Assembly: GCF_019551475.1 (NCBI RefSeq)
Contig: NZ_CP047159.1
Span: 2,232,001-2,296,000, forward strand
Direction of reading: 5' to 3'
Source: Prevotella sp. Rep29
Lineage (GTDB): Bacteria > Bacteroidota > Bacteroidia > Bacteroidales > Bacteroidaceae
Length of the DNA: 64,000 nucleotides
Positions within the stretch are counted from its first letter, which is position 1. Every line of letters begins with the position of its first letter. The notes under the pieces are model-generated. The model did no database searches, was not told the DNA's origin, and saw only the letters and a list, made by a program, of their open reading frames with translations. Below, one piece after another: positions 1-8,122 of this stretch. A program made the translations under genes and the position numbers.

Positions 1-219
1 GACTTTTGGGGCTTTTTCTTTTCACGATTTCCCACTTCCGCCAGCAAAAACTCCCAAGGCTATCTGCAACATGTTGACAACTCTGTCATAAAATTCACCC
101 CCAACCGCCCCTCTCATCGCCCACCCAAGACAAAACCGGTTCTGCATATTTATACACAAACGAAGGGACGGAATGTTAAAATACAAAACACTGGAAATCA
201 GCACATTAGAAAGGCGTTT

Positions 220-330
220 CCAAAAGTGCCACTTTTAGCTTGCAAAAGTGGCACTTTTAGGAGCTAAAAGGGGAACTTTTGGAGTGCGAAAGTGGCACTT
301 TTGGAAAGCGAAAGTTCAACTGTATATTTA
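220..330. repeat. Palindromic 23-bp repeat array, copy 1
   Basis: Five units of 22-23 bases follow one another, each centred on a palindrome of the type AAAAG-TGGCA-CTTTT. The five central bases vary (TGCCA, TGGCA, GGGAA, TTCAA) while the arms stay constant. The array is followed by TATATTTATA, a motif also beside the copies at 14.5 and 54.8 kb. It lies downstream of the RlpA-like gene. The remainder of the first 441 bases holds no gene I can support. Confidence 0.85.
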
Positions 331-441
331 TATGCCCGTTTCTGTATTTTTATGCACACCGATTGTTCCCAAATAAATGGAGGAACCGGGTGGGGGAAAA
401 TGGCTGTTGAGATGAAGAATACAAGCCCCGTTTTTTCGAGT

Positions 442-924
442 TTAGCGGCGTTTTTTACTTTTGCTCTTGCCTTTCCGTTTCTTGGATTTCAGTTGAGCCT
501 TCTTTTTCTTATACTTCGCCGAGCTGCTCTTCCGATATTTCTTGCTGGGTTTGTAGGCTACTTTCGTCCGATAGACCTCCCCTTCTCCGATGACGTTGAC
601 CTCCACTTGGGCTATTCCCTGTGAGAGGATGCCCAGTTCTTTCGCCGCTCCCCACGACAGGTCGATGATGCGCCCTCTGCCGAAAGGTCCGCGATCGGTT
701 ACTCGCACCACCACCTCGCGCCCGTTGGCAGGATTCTTCACGTGGAGAATCGTTCCGAAGGGGTGTGTCCGATGTGCGCAGGTCATGCTGTCGTGGTGCA
801 GTTTCTCCCCACTGGCAGTCATGGCACCTGTTGCCCGCTTCGAATAGTAGGAAGCGACGCCCCGCTGCTGTGCATGAGCCGACAGGCTGCAGCCGACAAG
901 CAAAAAACTCAGAAAGTATTTCAT
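442..924 (-). CDS. RlpA-like septal/envelope protein (double-psi beta-barrel)
   Basis: 160 residues. The N-terminus is an export signal; it can be read as a lipobox (LVGC, Cys12) or as a signal peptidase I site after AHA18. The body is an RlpA-type double-psi barrel with [25 protein letters not shown] and [16 protein letters not shown], the last holding the conserved Asp. Family members are lytic transglycosylases that cut peptide-free glycan at the septum or are secreted barrel proteins. No SPOR domain is present; instead residues ~125-160 are almost all Lys/Ser/Arg, which could bind envelope polyanions (inference). The preceding gene on this strand is gdhA, separated by a terminator. Confidence 0.85.
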   Translation of the reverse strand: MKYFLSFLLVGCSLSAHAQQRGVASYYSKRATGAMTASGEKLHHDSMTCAHRTHPFGTILHVKNPANGREVVVRVTDRGPFGRGRIIDLSWGAAKELGILSQGIAQVEVNVIGEGEVYRTKVAYKPSKKYRKSSSAKYKKKKAQLKSKKRKGKSKSKKRR

Positions 925-928
925 AAGA

Positions 929-974
929 AAACAAAAAGTCCCCTTCCTTTTTTATTTCGGAAGAGGACTTTTTT
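929..974 (-). terminator. Intrinsic terminator after gdhA
   Basis: A 15-base stem with one mismatch (AAAAAGTCC...CTTCC against GGAAG...GGACTTTTT) and an AT-rich loop, ending in a T run on the minus strand. The stem is flanked by A and T runs on both sides. It fills most of the 60 bases between gdhA and the RlpA gene. Confidence 0.8.
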
Positions 975-983
975 ATTGAATGA

Positions 984-2327
984 TTAGATGATACCCTGCT
1001 CAAGCATAGCCGTTGCCACCTTCATGAAGCCTGCGATGTTAGCACCCTTCACGTAGTCGATGGTTCCGTCAGCCTGTGTACCGAACTTCACGCACTGCTC
1101 GTGGATGTTTTCCATGATCCAGTGGAGCTTGTCGTCAACTTCTTTACCTGACCAGTTCAGGTGAGCAGCGTTCTGTGTCATTTCGAGACCAGAAGTAGCC
1201 ACACCACCGGCGTTCACTGCCTTACCCGGAGCGAAGAGCACACCGTTCTTCTGGAAGAAGTGGATTGCGCCCGGCTGGCATCCCATGTTAGATACCTCGC
1301 AGCAGCACCAGCAGCCATTAGCCTTCAGTTCTTTAGCGTCGTCTTCGCTCAGCTCGTTCTGGAATGCGCAAGGAAGTGCGATGTCGCAAGGAATGCTCCA
1401 TGCTTTCTTGCCAGCAGTGAACTGTGCTTTGCCTGGGAACTTGGTAGCCATGTCTTCAACCTTGTTGCGGTTAGAAGCACGCATGTCGAGCATGTAGTCG
1501 ATCATTTCGTCGGTGATTCCTTCAGGAATATGGCATACGCCGTCCGGTCCAGAGATAGCAATTACCTTAGCACCGAGTTCCTTTGCTTTCTTGGCAGCAC
1601 CCCAAGCCACGTTTCCGAAGCCAGAGAGAGCGATTGTCAGACCCTTGATGTCTTTGCCTGCCTTGTGGAGAAGGTGTTCTGTGAAGTAGAGAGCACCGTA
1701 ACCAGTAGCCTCAGGACGGAGGATAGAACCACCCCAAGTCTCACCCTTACCAGTGAGGACACCAGTGTGATACTGACGAGAGAGCTTCTGATACATACCG
1801 TTCAAGAAACCGATTTCGCGTCCACCAACACCTACGTCACCAGCAGGGATGTCCTGATCGGGACCGATATTATGACGGAGTTCGAGCATGAATGCCTGGC
1901 AGAAACGCATGATTTCAGCGTCAGACTTGCCCACTGGGTCGAAGTCAGAACCACCTTTACCACCACCCATAGGCAGTGTGGTGAGCGCATTCTTGAATGT
2001 CTGCTCGAAACCGAGGAACTTCAGCATGGAAGGAGTCACAGCCTTGTGGAAACGGAGACCGCCTTTGTACGGACCGATAGCGCTGTTGAACTGTACACGA
2101 TAACCGAGGTTGGTCTGAACCTCACCCTGGTCGTCAACCCAAGTTACACGGAAAGTGAAGATACGATCGGGCTCTACGATGCGCTCGATAATCTTTGCTT
2201 TCTCGAATTCGGGATGCTGGTTGTAAACTTCCTCAACTGACTCAAGCACCTCGCGAACAGCCTGAAGGTACTCTGATTCACCTGGATGCTTCTGCTCCAA
2301 GTTCTGCATGATTTTCTCAACGTTCAT
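984..2327 (-). CDS. gdhA: Glutamate dehydrogenase, hexameric type
   Basis: 447 residues from the ATG giving MNVEKIMQNLEQKHP. The reading frame is open 34 codons further upstream, but that stretch is hydrophobic, non-conserved and contains the promoter-like TAATTTTG at 2379-2372, so the internal ATG is chosen. The enzyme interconverts 2-oxoglutarate plus ammonia and glutamate and is a main route of ammonia assimilation in gut Bacteroidota. Visible are the substrate Lys region GGGKGGSDFDPVGKSD, QDIPAGDVGVGGREIGFL, and the dinucleotide-binding turn SGFGNVAWGAAKKA. Length and motifs fit the ~445-residue, usually NADP-linked family. Monocistronic, closed by the downstream hairpin. Confidence 0.95.
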   Translation of the reverse strand: MNVEKIMQNLEQKHPGESEYLQAVREVLESVEEVYNQHPEFEKAKIIERIVEPDRIFTFRVTWVDDQGEVQTNLGYRVQFNSAIGPYKGGLRFHKAVTPSMLKFLGFEQTFKNALTTLPMGGGKGGSDFDPVGKSDAEIMRFCQAFMLELRHNIGPDQDIPAGDVGVGGREIGFLNGMYQKLSRQYHTGVLTGKGETWGGSILRPEATGYGALYFTEHLLHKAGKDIKGLTIALSGFGNVAWGAAKKAKELGAKVIAISGPDGVCHIPEGITDEMIDYMLDMRASNRNKVEDMATKFPGKAQFTAGKKAWSIPCDIALPCAFQNELSEDDAKELKANGCWCCCEVSNMGCQPGAIHFFQKNGVLFAPGKAVNAGGVATSGLEMTQNAAHLNWSGKEVDDKLHWIMENIHEQCVKFGTQADGTIDYVKGANIAGFMKVATAMLEQGII

Positions 2328-2683
2328 AATTGTAAATTTGATGATTAAAATTAATATTGTATTAGATGCTACAAAATTAAGACTTAAAAATGAAACAGCC
2401 AAGAAATTCCTCGGGTTTTTTATCGGCAAATCACGTTTTTCGGTTGCTTTTCGATTGCATCTCGATGTGTGGGCTGTCGCATTTCAAAAACGAACGGCGC
2501 ACCATCGTTTTTCACTTTAAAACCAAAAAAGACAAAAAACAAATCTTTTTGTCAGAAAAAATGGCGTTTCAAAAACGCTTTGCTTGCTGTTATCGCACAC
2601 ACAAAAACTTGATTTATGTCAAGAAAACGCCACTTTTTGCAATAAAAACATCACTTTTCTTGGACATATCCCTCAAAAAAGGA

Positions 2684-2758
2684 TATATTTGCATCGTGTT
2701 TTTCATAGTATTAGATTTAAGGTTAACAAAGATTGGACTACAGCGGTAGTCCTTTTTT
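2684..2758 (+). ncRNA. Candidate short RNA with intrinsic terminator
   Basis: In the gap between the divergent gdhA and aqpZ genes (2328-2923), a -7 element TATATTTG (2684-2691) is followed by about 40 bases and then a clean intrinsic terminator: GGACTAC, loop AGCG, GTAGTCC and six T (2735-2758). No reading frame of note lies between, so the unit would give a ~60-base RNA. No exact -33 TTTG is seen. The rest of the gap is AT-rich and holds only the gdhA and aqpZ promoters. Confidence 0.45.
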
Positions 2759-2846
2759 CATGCCCTTTTCTTTACCCTCAATCCTTCTACGCCCTACCTA
2801 TTTATTGGTTTTCTGCGAAATTCTGCACCATGTTTTTAACAAAAAA

Positions 2847-2878
2847 TTTGTTTATTTGAAATAAAATAAGTACTTTTG
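2847..2878 (+). promoter_or_regulatory. Promoter of aqpZ, Bacteroidota type
   Basis: TTTG, 20-base spacer, TACTTTTG. This matches the -33/-7 pattern of the primary sigma factor of Bacteroidota and lies 46 bases before the aqpZ start. Confidence 0.75.
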
Positions 2879-2923
2879 CGTTATTAAAGTAACTATAACT
2901 ATTATCATTAAACTTATCTTAAT

Positions 2924-3607
2924 ATGAAAAAGTATTTAGCAGAAATGGTCGGCACGATGGTGTTGACATTGATGGGCTGCGGTGTCGCAGTGAGTTTAGG
3001 ATGTGATCCGACAGGCAACATTCCTGCCGTTGTAGGAACAGCTTTGGCTTTCGGTCTCTCCGTAGTAGCCATGGCATACGCCATTGGCGGAATTAGTGGA
3101 TGCCATATCAATCCGGCAATCACGCTTGGTGTATTCCTGAGTGGTCGCATGAATGCGAAAGATTGCGCAATGTACATGATTTTCCAAGTGATTGGTGCCA
3201 TCATCGGCGCTGCACTGCTCTACTTGTTGACTTCAACAAGTGACGGTGCGATTGTAGGTACTGGCGCAAACGACCTGCAACTTGGCGTAACAGCCATCGG
3301 CGGTCTGCTTGCAGAGATTATCTTCACCTGCGTATTCGTGCTCGTGGTGCTCGGTGCAACTTCAAAGACCAATGGTGCGACCAACAACTTCGCTGGTCTG
3401 GCAATCGGTCTGGCACTCGTTCTGGTTCACCTCGTCTGCATCCGCTACACCGGTACATCCGTCAATCCGGCACGCTCTATCGGTCCGGCTATCTTCCAGG
3501 GAGGCACAGCACTGACCAACCTTTGGATCTTTATCGTAGGTCCGTTTATCGGTGGTGCCTGCGCAGCATGCATCTGGAAACTGATTGAACCGTCTGATAA
3601 AGAGTAA
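2924..3607 (+). CDS. aqpZ: Aquaporin Z-type water channel
   Basis: 227 residues, six membrane helices and the two half-helix NPA motifs of the MIP family: HINPAIT (Asn63) and VNPARS (Asn181). The four selectivity-filter positions read Phe43, His169, Thr178 and Arg184, the same set as E. coli AqpZ. This marks a water channel rather than a glycerol facilitator, which would have a wider filter with Gly in place of His. It forms a tetramer in the inner membrane and allows rapid osmotic water flow. It has its own promoter and terminator. Confidence 0.93.
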   Translation: MKKYLAEMVGTMVLTLMGCGVAVSLGCDPTGNIPAVVGTALAFGLSVVAMAYAIGGISGCHINPAITLGVFLSGRMNAKDCAMYMIFQVIGAIIGAALLYLLTSTSDGAIVGTGANDLQLGVTAIGGLLAEIIFTCVFVLVVLGATSKTNGATNNFAGLAIGLALVLVHLVCIRYTGTSVNPARSIGPAIFQGGTALTNLWIFIVGPFIGGACAACIWKLIEPSDKE

Positions 3608-3634
3608 GTAATACGACCAACAGATAAGAAAAAT

Positions 3635-3680
3635 AAGAGTAGGACATGCCTTTGGCAACAAATCCTACTCTTTTTATTTT
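3635..3680 (+). terminator. Intrinsic terminator after aqpZ
   Basis: Perfect 10-bp stem AAGAGTAGGA / TCCTACTCTT with an 18-base loop, then TTTATTTTT. Confidence 0.85.
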
Positions 3681-3896
3681 TAATCTTATATCTGGCTGAA
3701 AAATTCTTTCTCATTGAGAAAAATCAGAAAGGACGGCCTGTTTCACGCAGTCTTTTTCTGTTACGGGTTTCTACAAACTTTAACTAAGCGGGAAAGGTTA
3801 TTTATAAAAAAATGCTTATCTTTGCAAGCAATTAGTACTTTATTACCCCTCTATGGAACGGTCATGGACTTAGTAACATCATAAAAAGAGAAACTG

Positions 3897-5666
3897 ATGA
3901 AAGAAATATTCAAAAAGTTTAAACTGTCTCATGAAGTTGGCATCCGTCTACTATTAGTCGTTTTGACATTTTTATTGTTTGATTTTTTTTGGTGTATTCA
4001 GACGACATTCCGGGCGTTTTCATATCCAGAGACATATATCAATGCTTTGACTATCAGCCTAATATTACTATTTCCATATATCTTAACGCGCCGCGACTGG
4101 TCCTTTTTCCCGATTGTTTTCATCCTTAACCTGCTCTTAATTGCAAACTTAATGTATAATCGCACTTATAACAGTGCGATACCCTTAAATAGTTATCTCA
4201 TCGCTGACAATCTAACGGATTTCATTCCAAGCATAGTAGCCTCCATTCGTTGGTTTGATTTTCTATTGCCATTATTGATGATTCCGTTCTTTTTCATGAG
4301 AAAAAAATCAAAAGAACATTCATGGCGTAAAGGTTATTGGCATTGCTTCAGGCTATCAGCGTCCGTTTCATTATGCCTCATATTTATTTTAGGTGGATTT
4401 GTTCATGCGATTAAGTCAAAGAAAACGGTTAATGACTATATGTGTATAACGCCTGCATATACCATTTTCGGGGGTATGCTATATGATGCATTAACAAGTG
4501 GGACACAGATTAGTGATGAAGATGCAAAAGAAATAACAGCATACCTCAACCAACATGTTGCTATACCGCTATCAACAGACACCCTTAGTGTACGCAAAAA
4601 TTTAATTCTTGTATTTTGTGAGTCATTGGAGTCATGGGTGCTCGAAAAGAAGGTGGAAGGAATAGAAATAACACCCCATCTCAATCGAGCAATTCGCCAA
4701 CCGACAACACTCTACGCACCTCATGTTCTTTCACAAGTAAAAGGTGGGCGCAGCATTGACTGTCAACTGATAGTTAATGCTGGTTTATTACCTGTAGAAA
4801 GTGGAGCATGGTCTCTTCTCTATCCAAAAAATCGTTTTTTTACACTTAATCAAGCCATGAAAGAATGTTGGGATACCCGTAGTTGGCTGCTAACAGCAGA
4901 CAGACCTACCATTTGGAACCAACAAGCAGTGACCTTAGCATTTGGTATTGATTATGCGAAATATCGCCAAGACTGGAAGTTGGAGGAAGCTAGTGGCCCC
5001 AGAAATAACATCGGTGACGCAGCACTCATGCGACAAGCAGTCAATCTCATGCAAAAAGGAGAGATATGGCCTCACGGAACACACGCTTTTATACAGATTG
5101 TTACTTACTCTGGTCATCACCCTTTTAAATTGTCTGATAATCTCCATCGGATTCATCTTCGGAAAAACTATCCCGATATGCTTCGCGATTATCTCGTCAC
5201 TGCCAACTATACAGACCACGCTCTCGGTTATTTACTTGACTATCTGCAATCGCGTCCGAATTACAGTGAAACAATGATTGTCATTATGGGAGACCACGAA
5301 GGGTTGGCAGGCGATCGCAAAACACTATGCACTTCTCAGGAGGGAAAAGGATTTGTCTCCAACAAGTCTTTCGTTCCGTTGATTATCATTAACGCTCCTA
5401 AGGCCATGCGCTATAATTCTGTAATGGGACAAATTGACATCTACCCAACATTACTTCATTTACTGGGGCTTGAAAATTATGTTTGGAAAGGTATTGGCAA
5501 AAGTATTTTAGCCACTGACAAACTGCCTGTTGCCGTTGCACCTGATTACCATCTTGAAGGAACCCCCACAGCAGTTCCTTCCAATGAAATTGAACATCTC
5601 CAAAAAGCATATTCCATTTCTGATAAGATTATTCGGTTTAATTATTTCCATAATGATACTGAATAA
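3897..5666 (+). CDS. LTA synthase-like membrane phosphotransferase/sulfatase-fold enzyme
   Basis: 589 residues. Residues ~15-170 contain four to five hydrophobic helices; the rest is a periplasmic alkaline-phosphatase/sulfatase fold of the LtaS group (COG1368). Likely metal ligands are Glu242 (ILVFCESLESW), Ser286 (GGRSIDCQ), and Asp466-His467 (MGDHEG); His407-408 (SGHHPF) fits the substrate site. LtaS uses Thr at the nucleophile position; here alignment puts Ser286 there. Gram-negative relatives move phosphoglycerol or phosphoethanolamine onto glycans or lipids, so a surface-decorating role is likely, donor unknown. A -7 element TATCTTTG lies at 3817-3824. The gene is visibly more AT-rich than its neighbours, suggesting transfer. 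A weak hairpin plus T run (5712-5738) may end it. Confidence 0.8.
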   Translation: MKEIFKKFKLSHEVGIRLLLVVLTFLLFDFFWCIQTTFRAFSYPETYINALTISLILLFPYILTRRDWSFFPIVFILNLLLIANLMYNRTYNSAIPLNSYLIADNLTDFIPSIVASIRWFDFLLPLLMIPFFFMRKKSKEHSWRKGYWHCFRLSASVSLCLIFILGGFVHAIKSKKTVNDYMCITPAYTIFGGMLYDALTSGTQISDEDAKEITAYLNQHVAIPLSTDTLSVRKNLILVFCESLESWVLEKKVEGIEITPHLNRAIRQPTTLYAPHVLSQVKGGRSIDCQLIVNAGLLPVESGAWSLLYPKNRFFTLNQAMKECWDTRSWLLTADRPTIWNQQAVTLAFGIDYAKYRQDWKLEEASGPRNNIGDAALMRQAVNLMQKGEIWPHGTHAFIQIVTYSGHHPFKLSDNLHRIHLRKNYPDMLRDYLVTANYTDHALGYLLDYLQSRPNYSETMIVIMGDHEGLAGDRKTLCTSQEGKGFVSNKSFVPLIIINAPKAMRYNSVMGQIDIYPTLLHLLGLENYVWKGIGKSILATDKLPVAVAPDYHLEGTPTAVPSNEIEHLQKAYSISDKIIRFNYFHNDTE

Positions 5667-5782
5667 AATTCCCAACATATTATAAAAAGAAAACCAAATT
5701 AAAGAAAATGAGAGTATGCTATCTGGCATATCCTTTTTTTAATACAAAAAATCTTATACAACAATAATAAACCGAGAACAAT

Positions 5783-5813
5783 TTTGTTTTCCAAAATTAA
5801 TATTGTACTTTTG
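5783..5813 (+). promoter_or_regulatory. Promoter of fba
   Basis: Exact TTTG, 19-base spacer, TACTTTTG: a textbook Bacteroidota promoter 33 bases before the aldolase start, as expected for a highly expressed glycolytic gene. Confidence 0.85.
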
Positions 5814-5846
5814 CAGTAGCTATAACATTTAAAACTTAATATAACT

Positions 5847-6857
5847 ATGGTAGATTACAAATCAATCGGTCTCGTCAACACACGAGAAATGTTCAAACGC
5901 GCCATCAACGGCGGTTACGCCATTCCTGCGTTCAATTTCAACAACATGGAACAGTTGCAAGCCATCATCAAGGCTTCGTCGGAGTTGAAGTCTCCTGTCA
6001 TTCTGCAGGTGTCAAAAGGTGCCCGCAACTATGCCAACCAAACCCTGTTGCGCTATATGGCACAAGGAGCAGTGGAATATGCAAAGGAGTTGGGATGCAA
6101 CCATCCGGAAATCTGTCTGCATCTGGACCATGGCGACACCTTCGAGGTATGCAAGAGCTGTGTGGACTTCGGTTTCTCTTCAGTGATGATCGACGGTAGT
6201 TCACTCCCTTACGATGAGAATGTTGCCCTGACCAAGAGAGTGGTGGAATATGCCCATCAGTTCGACGTAACGGTTGAAGGCGAACTGGGTGTGCTCGCCG
6301 GTGTGGAAGATGATGTTCAGGCAGAAGAATCACACTACACCAAGCCGGAGGAAGTCATTGATTTCGTTACTAAGACTGGCGTTGACTCGCTTGCCATCTC
6401 TATCGGTACGAGCCATGGTGCCTATAAATTCAAGCCGGAACAGTGTACACGTGACCCGCAAACGGGAAAACTGATTCCGCCTCCATTGGCATTCGACGTG
6501 CTTGACGCCATCATGGAGAAACTCCCCGGATTCCCCATCGTGCTGCACGGAAGTTCTTCCGTTCCGCAGGAATATGTAGACACCATCAACCAGTATGGCG
6601 GAAAACTGCCCGATGCTGTCGGCATTCCCGAGGAGCAACTGCGTCGCGCATCTAAGAGCGCCGTATGCAAAATCAACATCGACAGTGACTCTCGTCTGGC
6701 ATTCACCGCTGCTGTCCGCAAGGTGTTCGCTGAAAAACCGGGCGAGTTCGACCCACGCAAATACTGCGGTCCGGCTCGCGACCTCATGACAGAGCTGTAT
6801 AAACACAAGATTACCGATGTGCTCGGTAGCGACAACAAACTGATACAGATGGACTAA
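5847..6857 (+). CDS. fba: Fructose-1,6-bisphosphate aldolase, class II
   Basis: 336 residues. Splits fructose 1,6-bisphosphate into dihydroxyacetone phosphate and glyceraldehyde 3-phosphate in cytosolic glycolysis, and the reverse in gluconeogenesis. Class II (zinc) features are clear: CLHLDHGDTFE with the zinc His, VEGELGVLAGVEDD, ISIGTSHGAYKF and FPIVLHGSSSVP with a second zinc His, and the phosphate-binding CKINIDSDSR near the C-terminus. Own promoter; followed by a duplicated hairpin element and a strong terminator. Confidence 0.95.
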   Translation: MVDYKSIGLVNTREMFKRAINGGYAIPAFNFNNMEQLQAIIKASSELKSPVILQVSKGARNYANQTLLRYMAQGAVEYAKELGCNHPEICLHLDHGDTFEVCKSCVDFGFSSVMIDGSSLPYDENVALTKRVVEYAHQFDVTVEGELGVLAGVEDDVQAEESHYTKPEEVIDFVTKTGVDSLAISIGTSHGAYKFKPEQCTRDPQTGKLIPPPLAFDVLDAIMEKLPGFPIVLHGSSSVPQEYVDTINQYGGKLPDAVGIPEEQLRRASKSAVCKINIDSDSRLAFTAAVRKVFAEKPGEFDPRKYCGPARDLMTELYKHKITDVLGSDNKLIQMD

Positions 6858-6867
6858 AGTCAAGTCC

Positions 6868-6969
6868 GCTGTCCCATTTAGACAAATGATGGGACGGAAC
6901 AGCTATTCACTATTGCCCAAAATGTTCAAAACAGCTGTCCCATTTAGACAAATGATGGGACGGAACAGC
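6868..6969 (+). repeat. Two identical 36-bp copies downstream of fba
   Basis: The block starting GCTGTCCCATTTAGACAAAT and ending GGGACGGAACAGC occurs at 6868-6903 and again, base for base, at 6934-6969, with a 30-base unrelated spacer. Each copy can fold through GTCCCAT/ATGGGAC with outer GCTGT/ACAGC. Both lie between the fba stop and its terminator, so they would be in the mRNA 3' end. Confidence 0.9.
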
Positions 6970-6976
6970 ATAAGAA

Positions 6977-7010
6977 AAGGCGGCTCAAAATGATTGAGCC
7001 GCCTTCTTTT
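6977..7010 (+). terminator. Strong terminator between fba and the DUF4831 gene
   Basis: Stem AAGGCGGCTCAA / TTGAGCCGCCTT (12 bp, 5-base loop) followed by CTTTT. The preceding AAAA means it can also serve the converging minus-strand gene. Confidence 0.9.
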
Positions 7011-7067
7011 ATTTCCATTTTGATGATGCAGATAACGTCTGCCGATTCGATATCAGCAGCCCGCCAT

Positions 7068-8111
7068 TTATCTCAGATTCTCCACATTGAAAGTTTCCGG
7101 ATAGCCCGTCGTAGGATTCAGGCGCATCTTTGTCATCGTTTTCTTGGTAAAAATGTAAATAGGAAGATGCACCAACTTACCGAACTGCGCAGCAAAGAGT
7201 CCGAACGTGGCAATCTGCTGGTCCTTGGAGTGAATGCCAATGGAGATTCTTCCCGGTAAATTCACACACACGCCAGAAGCGTCCTTCTCCCTGTTTTCTC
7301 CAAATGAAGCGTGCATAGAGGGAACGCTATGCTCATCTTTCACACTAATATAATAAGGTCTTCCACCCAAATCGTCGATATCTGTCATTCCCAACTTATC
7401 AGAGAAACGAAACAGCAACTGCTTGTCAACCTCCTTGGTCGGGATAAAATTGAGAATCACTTCAGTCGTATCAGCATCTTCCGTTCCGAGGAAAAGCTGC
7501 GACAAAGCCTTCTCTTGCGTATCCAGTTTCTCGAGCATCACCTTCAGTTGCTCACCATCTTTCGGCATAAAGTCTGCCTGACCGCGTGTGAGTTGATTAC
7601 GACTCTCGCGTATCTCCATGATATCCTGCGCCACCAGCTCCGCCATCTTGGCTTTACTACCCGAAGTAAGTATTTCGGCATTCATAAAGTCGCGCGGATT
7701 CAATTGCTGCGGTTTAGGACTGGGGACGAAAGTTTTGGGTGCCGTTTCGTCCTCACCTGTCATGTTTATTGCCAACAGAATACCTTTCTCATTCAAATCC
7801 ACATGGTTGATATTACGCTTACCATCCATTTTAATGGTAAACATCTTTGTCGAATCGGGCATCCCGACTGACAACAGATGAATGTTGAGCAATTCATACT
7901 TCACTTCAGGTTCTAAACTCACGTCGCTGCGCTTCAGATAATTTTCTGCATACTCAGCATATTCACCGGGCGTATAGGTTTTCTTTTCAATTTTCAATGC
8001 GATACGCACCGCTGTTTTCGGCAGGAAGTAATCAATGCCTTCAGTTTGTATTTCCTGCGCTTGAATGGACGTTGCCAGCAACAAGGCTGCCGACAAAATA
8101 ATCTTTCTCAT
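7068..8111 (-). CDS. DUF4831 family exported protein
   Basis: 347 residues with a signal peptide (MRKIILSAALLLATSIQAQ, cleavage after AQA). The body matches the Bacteroidota DUF4831 family by overall pattern: a central block with NPRDFMNAEILTSGSKAKMAELVAQDI and a C-terminal block with GRISIGIHSKDQQIATFGLF and a conserved threonine-rich end. No catalytic motif is recognisable, and the function is unknown. It starts 11 bases after the nnr stop, so the two are co-transcribed, but why a periplasmic protein travels with NAD(P)H-hydrate repair is unclear. Confidence 0.75.
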   Translation of the reverse strand: MRKIILSAALLLATSIQAQEIQTEGIDYFLPKTAVRIALKIEKKTYTPGEYAEYAENYLKRSDVSLEPEVKYELLNIHLLSVGMPDSTKMFTIKMDGKRNINHVDLNEKGILLAINMTGEDETAPKTFVPSPKPQQLNPRDFMNAEILTSGSKAKMAELVAQDIMEIRESRNQLTRGQADFMPKDGEQLKVMLEKLDTQEKALSQLFLGTEDADTTEVILNFIPTKEVDKQLLFRFSDKLGMTDIDDLGGRPYYISVKDEHSVPSMHASFGENREKDASGVCVNLPGRISIGIHSKDQQIATFGLFAAQFGKLVHLPIYIFTKKTMTKMRLNPTTGYPETFNVENLR

Positions 8112-8122
8112 GAATCGTATTT

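Noticed and set aside
1161..2240. Long open frame opposite gdhA
   Set aside because: A shadow of the gdhA codon pattern; composition (Ser/Thr/His-rich) and lack of a promoter are not protein-like.
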